From an uncultured Rikenellaceae bacterium (GTDB lineage Bacteria > Bacteroidota > Bacteroidia > Bacteroidales > Rikenellaceae), in contig CAJURV010000073.1 in assembly GCA_910588925.1 (NCBI GenBank), positions 1 through 9,091 of the forward strand: a DNA stretch of 9,091 bases, given 5' to 3'. The notes under the pieces were generated by a model that was not told the DNA's origin, did no database searches, and was given only the letters and a program-made list of their open reading frames with translations. This document shows positions 1-6,168 of the stretch, piece after piece; the stretch's first letter is position 1, and every line of letters begins with the position of its first letter. The position numbers and the translations under genes were made by a program.

Positions 1-75
1 AGATATTCTTTGAGTTATTATCATAATTTTGCACTTGCTTGTTGAGTCTGCATTTGCCATATAGGGCTGCATAGA

Positions 76-107
76 ATTGCATTTATCGAAAAAATCGACT
101 ATATTTG
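76..107 (+). promoter_or_regulatory. Probable promoter of bamD-rpoZ
   Basis: TATATTTG at 100-107 matches the Bacteroidota -7 consensus TAnnTTTG exactly. ATTG at 76-79 lies 20 bases upstream and fits the loose -33 TTTG element. The bamD start codon is about 26 bases beyond the -7 box, so the leader would be short. No Shine-Dalgarno is visible in front of the gene, which is normal for this phylum. Confidence 0.6.
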
Positions 108-133
108 ACGCGAGTTAAAAATGGCCTTATTCA

Positions 134-1345
134 ATGAGAGCGATACATATAACACTTATACTCACCGTATTGACCGTCTTTGCCGGGTGCTCGGGTTACG
201 ATCAGTTGGTAAAGGGGCGCGACTATCAGAAGCAATACGAGGAGGCTTTGAGGTACTATTCTCTGAAAAAGGACAGCAAGGCCATAGACCTTTTCGATAA
301 CGTGGAGGCGATATTCGCCGGTACCAATAAGATAGACACCATAAAGTTCTATAAGGCCAAAGCCAATTACAGGTCTGGAGATTACTATGCGGCGGCGGAC
401 CTGATGGACGAATTCCGCAAAAACTATTCCCGCAGTCCGTTCACAGAGGAGGCCGAGTATCTTTACGCCATGTGTTACTATCAGTTGTCGCCCAATCACG
501 AGCTTGACCAAAGCAACACGGCACTGGCCATCAACGCTTTCGCCGAATATCTGGAGCGTTATCCGGAATCGGCGAGAAGAGATGCCTGCCTCGAGATGAT
601 AAAGGAGCTTCAGTCGAGAATATACAGCAAGACGTTCGCAGTGGGACAGACCTATTATAACATAGGCTATTACAATTCGGCGATACACTCTTTCCGCAAC
701 ACGCTCAAGAAGTATCCCGACAATCCCCAGCGCGAGCAGATACTCTACCTGCTGGTCAAGGCCAACTACCAGTACGCCAAGGCATCCGTGCCGGCCAAGC
801 AACGTGAACGCTATTATAACACCATCGACGCCTATTACAACTTCGTAAGCGAGTACCCCGAAAGCAAATACCTCCCGGAGGTGGAACGCATGTTCAGAAA
901 CGCCCAGCGTCTCGCCCGCGGTGAAGATGCTGTCGACGAGGTTAGCCGCGATTACAACCTGACCGATCATCAGGCATCAAAAATGGAGAAAAAGGCGATA
1001 CGTCTGACCGACCGTCTCGAAGACAGCCGCGTATCGTTGGAGGAGTTAGACAGCAAGGTAGACAAGAGCCTCCGTCGCATAGAGAAAACGCGCGGCACCA
1101 TATTGGACGAGGATGTGGAAAAGGCGGCCAAGCTCGATAAACGCCGGCAGAAAGCTGAAAAACGCCGACAAGATACGAAGGAACAGATCGAAGGAAACAT
1201 CCGCAAACTCGAAGCCAAGCTCATGAAGGTGAAAGAGAAGGTGGAGCACGAAAGTTCCCGGGGCGATCTCAAAGAGAAAAGAAAGATCGAGAGAGCCGCG
1301 GTCAAAGAGAGCCGAAAGGCAAATGCGGAAACTACGGCCGAATAG
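134..1345 (+). CDS. bamD: Outer membrane protein assembly factor BamD, with long charged C-terminal extension
   Basis: BamD is the essential lipoprotein of the BAM complex, which folds beta-barrel proteins into the outer membrane from its periplasmic face. Residues 1-19 form a lipoprotein signal peptide: a short charged start, a hydrophobic stretch and the lipobox F-A-G-C with the lipidated Cys at 19. The residues after Cys (S-G-Y-D) lack the acidic run used as a surface export signal in Bacteroidota, consistent with a periplasm-facing lipoprotein. Residues about 25-262 are a helical TPR-type array with Tyr-rich repeats and recurring Y-P-E/D-S/N turns at 143, 194 and 241, as in BamD of this phylum. 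The rest, about 265-403, is Lys/Arg/Glu-rich predicted coiled coil. The protein is 403 residues, where family members are usually roughly 250-300. rpoZ follows after 52 bases, probably in the same transcript. The BamD identity is firm; the tail's role is unknown. Confidence 0.9.
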   Translation: MRAIHITLILTVLTVFAGCSGYDQLVKGRDYQKQYEEALRYYSLKKDSKAIDLFDNVEAIFAGTNKIDTIKFYKAKANYRSGDYYAAADLMDEFRKNYSRSPFTEEAEYLYAMCYYQLSPNHELDQSNTALAINAFAEYLERYPESARRDACLEMIKELQSRIYSKTFAVGQTYYNIGYYNSAIHSFRNTLKKYPDNPQREQILYLLVKANYQYAKASVPAKQRERYYNTIDAYYNFVSEYPESKYLPEVERMFRNAQRLARGEDAVDEVSRDYNLTDHQASKMEKKAIRLTDRLEDSRVSLEELDSKVDKSLRRIEKTRGTILDEDVEKAAKLDKRRQKAEKRRQDTKEQIEGNIRKLEAKLMKVKEKVEHESSRGDLKEKRKIERAAVKESRKANAETTAE

Positions 1346-1397
1346 CTCTACTATACGGTAAAAACGAAAATCAGAAGACTCATAATAAGGTTTAAAA

Positions 1398-1736
1398 ATG
1401 GATATCAAAAAAGCAACGATTCCGACGAACACCGTCACCCGCACGCTCAGCGATTTCGACAAGCAGACGGGGAATATCTACGAGACCGTCAACGTCATAG
1501 CTACACGTGCCAACCAGATAGGTAACGAGATCAAACAGGAGCTCTCGCGCAAACTCACCGAGTTCTCCAACGTCACCGACAATCTGGAGGAGACATTCGA
1601 AAACCGCGAACAGATCGAGATATCGCGTTTCTATGAGCGTCTGCCCAAGCCCGTACTCGTAGCCACTGAGGAGTATCTGGCCGGTGAGCTCGAATTCGAG
1701 GAACGCACCAAAGACAACGAAGAAAAAGAGGATTAA
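1398..1736 (+). CDS. rpoZ: DNA-directed RNA polymerase omega subunit (Bacteroidota Rpb6/RpoZ type)
   Basis: This 112-residue acidic protein is the small omega subunit, which binds the beta-prime subunit and stabilises RNA polymerase. It is the divergent Bacteroidota form related to eukaryotic Rpb6. Visible hallmarks are the N-terminal T-x-T-R segment, the helix with R-A-N-Q-I (residues 37-41), then N-L-E-E-x-F-E-N-R-E-Q-I-E-I-S-R at about 62-77 and the L-P-K-P segment. The C-terminus is highly acidic. It follows bamD by 52 bases without an obvious promoter, so the two are probably cotranscribed, an order common in this phylum. TAAGG lies a few bases before the ATG. Unlike most of its neighbours, isoleucine is ATC at four of eight positions, as expected for a highly expressed gene. 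Two hairpins follow the stop codon. Confidence 0.9.
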   Translation: MDIKKATIPTNTVTRTLSDFDKQTGNIYETVNVIATRANQIGNEIKQELSRKLTEFSNVTDNLEETFENREQIEISRFYERLPKPVLVATEEYLAGELEFEERTKDNEEKED

Positions 1737-1766
1737 TTAGCGGGTATCCGTCGGCTTTACAGGTGC

Positions 1767-1807
1767 GGACAGCCCCCGGCGGTCGTATCTTCCGGCTCGG
1801 GCTGTTC
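1767..1807 (+). repeat. Strong GC-rich hairpin downstream of rpoZ
   Basis: GGACAGCCC (1767-1775) pairs with GGGCTGTTC (1799-1807) over nine positions, one of them a G-U. Inside, CCGG (1776-1779) can pair with CCGG (1792-1795), leaving a three-base bulge. There is no clean T-tract after it, so it may stabilise the rpoZ mRNA 3' end or act with the next hairpin rather than terminate by itself. Confidence 0.5.
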
Positions 1808-1815
1808 TTCAGTTT

Positions 1816-1857
1816 ACAAACCGTAGGCGCGCTATGTGTCTCCGGTTTGTCTTTTTT
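1816..1857 (+). terminator. Probable intrinsic terminator of bamD-rpoZ
   Basis: ACAAACCG (1816-1823) and CGGTTTGT (1843-1850) form a perfect eight-base-pair stem with a 19-base loop, followed by C and six T residues (1852-1857). It sits 80 bases after the rpoZ stop and 75 bases before coaBC. This implies that coaBC is transcribed separately. Confidence 0.7.
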
Positions 1858-1885
1858 AACGGCGATGTCGTCGTAGAAAGAACCG

Positions 1886-1916
1886 TTTTAACGTAAGGCT
1901 AATCGGCATAATGTCG
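1886..1916 (+). promoter_or_regulatory. Possible weak promoter of coaBC
   Basis: A coaBC promoter is expected because a terminator lies just upstream. The best candidate has TTTT at 1886-1889 as a -33-like box, a 19-base spacer and TAATGTCG at 1909-1916. That -7 box has two mismatches to TAnnTTTG. The position, about 16 bases before the start codon, suits the short leaders seen elsewhere in the window. Confidence 0.3.
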
Positions 1917-1931
1917 GTAAAGATATAAGAG

Positions 1932-3167
1932 ATGTTGAAAGGCAAAAAGATTTTAGTAGGAGTCACAGGGAGCATAGCCGCCTACAAGAGCGCCATGCTT
2001 ATACGCAGGTTCATAGAGCGCGGGGCCGAAGTAAAGGTGATAGCCACCGCGCTTGCCAAACAGTTCATAACGCCGTTGACATTGGCCACCCTGTCCAAGA
2101 ACCCGGTGCTCGTAGAGTTTTTCGACCCGGAGAACGGTCAGTGGAACTCGCACGTGAGCCTCGGAATGTGGGCCGATGCCTACGTGATAGCCCCGGCTAC
2201 GGCCAATACCATTGCCAAGATGGCTTCCGGCGTGGCGGATAATCTGCTTCTGACGGCCTATCTGTCGGCGCGCTGCCCCGTGTTCGTAGCTCCGGCTATG
2301 GACCTCGACATGTATGCCCATCCCGCTACTGGCCGAAATATAAAAAGACTGCGTGAAGACGGCGTGCATATAATAGAGCCCGAGAGCGGAGAGCTGGCTT
2401 CCGGATTGAGCGGCAAGGGACGCATGGAGGAGCCCGACGTAATAGCCGAGCATGTGTCCGACTATTTCGCATCGCCTTACGTTGGCGACGATCTGTGGGG
2501 AAAAAAGGTGCTCGTCACGGCGGGAGGAACCGTAGAGCCCATCGACGCCGTACGATATATCACCAACCGGTCGAGCGGCAAGATGGGGTATGCGTTGGCC
2601 GGCGAGTTCAGACGTCGCGGAGCTACGGTCACCGTCATACGCGGTGCTGTCGACCCGCGTCTCACAGGCTCTCTGGAGGGCATAACCGAGATATCGGCTC
2701 TCAGCGCGGAGGAGATGGGACGTGCCGTTATGACTGCGGCGGTGGACCACGATATAATAGTTATGGCCGCAGCGGTGGCCGATTACACTCCGGCGGAGGT
2801 CAGCCCCGGCAAGCTCAAGAAAAAGGATGACGACATGAGCCTGCATCTTAAAAAGACACGCGACATAGCCGCCGACTTAGGCAAGATCAAGAAACCGACG
2901 CAGATATTGGTCGGCTTCGCTCTCGAGACCGATAACGAGGAGACCAACGCTTTGGGCAAAATGGAGCGTAAGAATCTCGATATGATAGTGCTCAACTCGT
3001 TACGCGACAAAGGCGCCGGATTCGCCTGCGACACCAATAAGATAACCATATACCGACGCGACGGAGAGGTGCGGCGTTTCGACCTCAAAAGCAAAAGTCT
3101 CGTGGCGGCGGACATAGTCGACGAGACTGTCTCGCTGTTGGTGGAGGCGGAAAGGAGAAGCCGGTGA
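1932..3167 (+). CDS. coaBC: Bifunctional phosphopantothenoylcysteine decarboxylase / phosphopantothenate-cysteine ligase
   Basis: CoaBC (Dfp) performs two successive cytoplasmic steps of coenzyme A synthesis: joining cysteine to 4'-phosphopantothenate, then decarboxylating the product to 4'-phosphopantetheine. Residues about 1-180 are the flavoprotein CoaC half. It starts with a V-T-G-S-I-A-A-Y-K nucleotide-binding loop (11-19). It carries the catalytic His in S-H-V-S-L (His74), the flavin-binding A-P-A-T-A-N-T segment (87-93), and P-A-M-D-L-D-M (121-127) matching the family's PxMNxxM motif. Residues about 190-411 are the CoaB half, with V-T-A-G-G-T-x-E-P-I-D (195-205), I-T-N-R-S-S-G-K-M-G (210-219), A-A-A-V-A-D-Y (279-285) and K-L-K-K (294-297). 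Length (411) is normal. The clamp position that is Cys in E. coli Dfp appears to be Ser157 here. The stop codon overlaps the GTG start of the following ABC-F gene. Confidence 0.95.
   Translation: MLKGKKILVGVTGSIAAYKSAMLIRRFIERGAEVKVIATALAKQFITPLTLATLSKNPVLVEFFDPENGQWNSHVSLGMWADAYVIAPATANTIAKMASGVADNLLLTAYLSARCPVFVAPAMDLDMYAHPATGRNIKRLREDGVHIIEPESGELASGLSGKGRMEEPDVIAEHVSDYFASPYVGDDLWGKKVLVTAGGTVEPIDAVRYITNRSSGKMGYALAGEFRRRGATVTVIRGAVDPRLTGSLEGITEISALSAEEMGRAVMTAAVDHDIIVMAAAVADYTPAEVSPGKLKKKDDDMSLHLKKTRDIAADLGKIKKPTQILVGFALETDNEETNALGKMERKNLDMIVLNSLRDKGAGFACDTNKITIYRRDGEVRRFDLKSKSLVAADIVDETVSLLVEAERRSR
3151..3157 (+). promoter_or_regulatory. Shine-Dalgarno AAAGGAG inside the coaBC 3' end
   Basis: AAAGGAG lies six bases before the GTG start of the ABC-F gene and is created partly by consecutive AGG and AGA arginine codons at the end of coaBC. 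Other starts in the window lack such a strong site. It supports GTG 3164 as the real start and suggests translational coupling. Confidence 0.6.
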
Positions 3168-5020
3168 TACAGGCCATAGATCTGAGCAAAAGTTACGGTG
3201 AACAGTCGCTTTTCACGGGGCTTACCTTCACTGTGCCGCTACGTTCGCGTATAGCTCTGATAGCGCGCAACGGCACCGGCAAAAGCACACTGATGGACAT
3301 ACTTGCCGGGGTCGACACCCCCGACAGCGGCGAGGTGGTACGTCGTAACGACATCACCGTAGGTTATCTTCCGCAGACACCGGCCATAGATCCGTCGCTT
3401 AGCGTTATGGAGGCGGCATGCCGACACGATGCGACCAAGGCGCGTATAGTATGCCGTTACGAGGAGGCTTTGGCATCCGGTGACGAGGCATCCATCGCCG
3501 AGACGACCCACATGATGGACGACAGCGGATCGTGGGGGGTCGAGAGCCGTATAAAGGAGGTGCTTTCACGCCTGAAGCTCGACGACACCGCCAAAAGCGT
3601 CTCCGTACTGTCGGGAGGAGAGCTTAAAAGGCTGGCTTTGGCGATGCTTCTGGTACAGGAACCAGACGTAATGTTACTGGACGAGCCCACCAACCACCTC
3701 GATCTCGATATGGTCGAGTGGTTGGAGGAGTATCTGTGCAAATGCGGCAAAACCATATTCATGGTAACTCACGACCGTTACTTTCTCGACCGCGTCGCCA
3801 CCGACATATACGAGATAGAGGCGGGTGTATTGCACACATACAAGGGCTCTTACGGCGATTTCGTGGAGATGCGGGCCGAACGGCACGCCCAGCAGGAAAG
3901 TCGTAGACGTTCGGCCATGAGCGTATATAGACGCGAGGCCGAGTGGATGAGACGTATGCCTCAGGCGCGTGGTCACAAATCGCGTCACCGGCAGGAGGAG
4001 TTCTACCGCACCCGCGACAAAGCCTTTGCCGTCGCTACGGAGAGGCAGGTGGAGATGATAGAGGTGGGTTCGCGTCTCGGTACCAAGATATTCGAAGCGC
4101 GCGATCTGTCGCTCCGTTACGGCGACAAGGTGTTGCTCGATGGCTACAGTTATACGTTCACCCGAGGCGAAAAGATGGGTATCATAGGGCGTAACGGCAC
4201 CGGCAAGAGCACGTTTCTGAAGTTGTTGACTGGGGCGATAGCACCTGACAGAGGGAGTGTGGATCTGGGCGAGAGCCTGCGTATAGGATACTATCGCCAA
4301 GAGGGTATGACATTCGACGAAGGGGCCCGCGTTATAGACATAGTCTCCGACATAGCGGAGCATCTCACCCTCACCGACGGATCTACGTTAAGCGCGTCGC
4401 AGCTTCTGACCCGCTTTCTCTTTCCTCCCGAACGGCAATACGATATGGTGGCCAAACTCAGCGGCGGCGAGAGACGCAGGCTCTACTTGCTCACCATACT
4501 GATGGGAGGGCCCAACTTCCTGATACTCGACGAGCCTACCAACGACCTCGATATACTCACGCTCGGAATACTCGAGGAATATCTCGAATCGTTCGCCGGA
4601 TGTGTCATAGTGGTATCGCACGACCGTTTCTTCATGGATAAGGCGGTAGACCATCTGCTCGTATTCGAAGGCGATGGCAGACTCAAGCTTTTCGAAGGCA
4701 GCTATACCGACTACCGCAACAAGCAACTCGAAGAGGAGGAGAGGCGGCAATACGACAACCGCAATAAGAAACCGGCGCCTAAGCCGCAGAACATCGAGAA
4801 ACCGGCACGTCCCCGCAAACTTAGTTATGCCGAAAGGCGAGAGTTCGAAAGTCTGGACGGTGAGATAGCATCGCTTACCGGCCGTAAAACCGAAATAGAG
4901 ACCAAACTGGCCAATCCATCTCCCGAAGACGACATGGCTGCATTGAGCATGGAGTATCAGACCGTGTCGCAGTCGCTCGACGAGAAAGAGATGCGATGGT
5001 TGGAGTTGTCGGAGATATAA
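3164..5020 (+). CDS. ABC-F family ATP-binding protein, Uup-like
   Basis: ABC-F proteins carry two ABC ATPase domains without membrane domains and usually act on the ribosome; E. coli Uup also affects genome stability. Domain 1 has Walker A A-R-N-G-T-G-K-S-T (34-42), signature L-S-G-G-E (149-153), Walker B L-L-D-E-P (171-175) and switch His203. The linker (about 235-300) is Arg-rich and carries R-R-M-P-Q-A-R near 263-269, resembling the R-R-G-P-K-A-R segment of Uup. Domain 2 has G-R-N-G-T-G-K-S-T (342-350), L-S-G-G-E (432-436), L-D-E-P (455-458) and His486. A Lys/Pro-rich spacer (about 535-550) leads to a C-terminal coiled coil (about 553-618), also Uup-like. Both catalytic Glu residues (174, 457) are present, so both sites look active. 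The GTG start overlaps the coaBC stop as GTGA. No transmembrane segment is seen. The family call is firm; the exact Uup role is inferred. Confidence 0.9.
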   Translation: MIQAIDLSKSYGEQSLFTGLTFTVPLRSRIALIARNGTGKSTLMDILAGVDTPDSGEVVRRNDITVGYLPQTPAIDPSLSVMEAACRHDATKARIVCRYEEALASGDEASIAETTHMMDDSGSWGVESRIKEVLSRLKLDDTAKSVSVLSGGELKRLALAMLLVQEPDVMLLDEPTNHLDLDMVEWLEEYLCKCGKTIFMVTHDRYFLDRVATDIYEIEAGVLHTYKGSYGDFVEMRAERHAQQESRRRSAMSVYRREAEWMRRMPQARGHKSRHRQEEFYRTRDKAFAVATERQVEMIEVGSRLGTKIFEARDLSLRYGDKVLLDGYSYTFTRGEKMGIIGRNGTGKSTFLKLLTGAIAPDRGSVDLGESLRIGYYRQEGMTFDEGARVIDIVSDIAEHLTLTDGSTLSASQLLTRFLFPPERQYDMVAKLSGGERRRLYLLTILMGGPNFLILDEPTNDLDILTLGILEEYLESFAGCVIVVSHDRFFMDKAVDHLLVFEGDGRLKLFEGSYTDYRNKQLEEEERRQYDNRNKKPAPKPQNIEKPARPRKLSYAERREFESLDGEIASLTGRKTEIETKLANPSPEDDMAALSMEYQTVSQSLDEKEMRWLELSEI

Positions 5021-5069
5021 CGGTTCGTGTAGGTGTTTTTACCGAGCCCGGCAATCGGCGTTTGAGGGG

Positions 5070-5957
5070 TTACTCCCGGGACGGCTCCATGTGCAGGGTT
5101 ATATAGGTATTATTGCCGTAGCGTTCGTAGAGACGTTGTTCGGTACGTGTGGCGATATCGTGGGCCTCGACGAACGAGATATTCCGGCTTAGCACTATGT
5201 GCAGGTCTATGGCATAGCTGTCGCCCACTTTACGCGTCCGTAATTTATGTACATTCATTACGGACGGGTCGGACATGATCACCTCCACTATTTCGTCCTC
5301 TATATGTTGAGGCAACGATGTTTCGAGCAGTTCGCGTATTACGGGCAGGGCTATGTCGACAGCTACCTTCACGATGAACAGGCTCACTATCACGCATACC
5401 ACAGGGTCGAGCACACGCCACGAATCGCCCAGAAAGATAGCCCCTCCTATGCCTATGGCCGTCGCTACCGATGAAAAGGCGTCCGAGCGATGATGCCACG
5501 CATTGGCTATTACCACACTGCTCGATATGCGGCGCCCTATGGCTACTGTATATCTGTAAAGCACCTCTTTTACGGCTATCGAGATCAACGCGGCCCACAG
5601 GGCTATCATGCGCGGTGCCTCCAACTCCCCGCCCTTAAGAACATGCACTATTCTGTCGGTCCCGTCGATAAGCAGACCTATGCCCACAGCCGCCAAAGCC
5701 ATAGCCACCAACAGAGAGGCGAACGTCTCGAACTTGCCGTGGCCGTATGGATGACGCTTGTCGTACTTGCGACCCGATACCGAGACGAAGGCGAGAACTA
5801 TTATGTCGGTCACCGAATCGGACAACGAATGGACGGCGTCTGCTATCATGGCCGAGCTATTGCCCACCGCTCCGGCTACGAATTTACCCGAGGTGAGGAG
5901 TATGTTTACCGCCAAACCTATAAATGTAACTTTGCGGGCCTCTTTGACTTTCTCCAT
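5070..5957 (-). CDS. Cation diffusion facilitator (CDF) family metal transporter, probably zinc-type
   Basis: CDF proteins are inner-membrane metal/proton antiporters that export divalent metals such as Zn, Fe, Co or Mn. From the ATG at 5957 the protein has 295 residues, normal for the family. About six hydrophobic segments span residues 7-205, followed by a cytoplasmic ferredoxin-like metal-binding domain. Transport-site motifs are H-S-L-S-D (His43, Asp47) in TM2 and H-H-R-S-D (His155, Asp159) in TM5, giving an HD-HD site often linked to zinc. H-P-Y-G-H-G-K-F-E follows TM2. C-terminal His237, His253, His266 and His289 fit the regulatory metal sites. A longer frame opens at TTG 5981, but that codon lies within the -7 promoter box, so ATG 5957 is chosen. 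It converges on the ABC-F gene with 49 bases between stops and no strong terminator. Metal specificity is inferred. Confidence 0.9.
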   Translation of the reverse strand: MEKVKEARKVTFIGLAVNILLTSGKFVAGAVGNSSAMIADAVHSLSDSVTDIIVLAFVSVSGRKYDKRHPYGHGKFETFASLLVAMALAAVGIGLLIDGTDRIVHVLKGGELEAPRMIALWAALISIAVKEVLYRYTVAIGRRISSSVVIANAWHHRSDAFSSVATAIGIGGAIFLGDSWRVLDPVVCVIVSLFIVKVAVDIALPVIRELLETSLPQHIEDEIVEVIMSDPSVMNVHKLRTRKVGDSYAIDLHIVLSRNISFVEAHDIATRTEQRLYERYGNNTYITLHMEPSRE

Positions 5958-5978
5958 CTGACTTATCGTAATTTCGTA

Positions 5979-5986
5979 CAAATATA
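5979..5986 (-). promoter_or_regulatory. -7 promoter element of the CDF gene
   Basis: On the minus strand this reads TATATTTG, an exact match to TAnnTTTG and identical to the box before bamD. It is 21 bases before the ATG at 5957. No clear -33 TTTG lies at the usual spacing; the nearest TTG is only 14 bases upstream. Transcription would begin downstream of the alternative TTG codon at 5981, which rules that codon out. Confidence 0.6.
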
Positions 5987-6011
5987 CGTTTTTATTGAAA
6001 CAAGTTCGTGT

Positions 6012-6033
6012 GAAACATGTGTTTTCATGTTTC
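6012..6033. promoter_or_regulatory. Perfect inverted repeat, candidate operator in the CDF/lolD divergent region
   Basis: GAAACATG (6012-6019) and CATGTTTC (6026-6033) form a perfect eight-base inverted repeat around a six-base spacer. It lies 26 bases upstream of the CDF -7 box, where an activator or a repressor could act. GAAACA also occurs at 5997-6002, 15 bases before the first half-site in the same orientation. There is no coding or terminator context, so a protein-binding site is the simplest reading. No regulator gene is present in the window. Confidence 0.4.
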
Positions 6034-6140
6034 GACAGATTCGTTTCGCGATTCGGGACTGTATGATTATGCCTCAGTCCGTCATGACTGTTCGAACAAC
6101 CCGTTACATCCGATAAAACTGCCTATTCGCATTTTTTTCG

Positions 6141-6148
6141 TATCTTGC
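6141..6148 (+). promoter_or_regulatory. Possible -7 promoter element of lolD
   Basis: TATCTTGC after a run of seven T residues resembles the Bacteroidota -7 box with one T missing. It sits 20 bases before the ATG at 6169, matching the spacing in front of bamD and the CDF gene. No clear -33 box is seen. Confidence 0.4.
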
Positions 6149-6168
6149 GACATCAAAACACGGAAAAG

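Noticed and set aside
24..31. TAATTTTG, an exact -7 consensus match
   Set aside because: The only TTTG upstream (9-12) is spaced just 11 bases away and the box is over 100 bases from bamD. The box at 100-107 is better placed.
131..970. Long open antisense frame across bamD (about 279 codons)
   Set aside because: It mirrors the bamD reading frame, matches no known family and looks like a by-product of bamD codon choice. BamD is clearly the real gene.
1953..2846. Long open antisense frame across coaBC (about 297 codons)
   Set aside because: The translation has no recognisable domain, and coaBC carries all family motifs on the other strand.
3674..4363. Antisense frame across the ABC-F gene
   Set aside because: It lies opposite conserved ATPase motifs and shows no independent features or promoter.
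5021..5069. Possible bidirectional terminator between the ABC-F and CDF stops
   Set aside because: The only stem (CCGA/TCGG at 5042-5058) is four base pairs without a proper T-tract on either strand.
6056..6090. Repeated GGACTG / CAGTCC / GACTG half-sites upstream of lolD
   Set aside because: The arms are only five or six bases with uneven spacing, so chance is a sufficient explanation.
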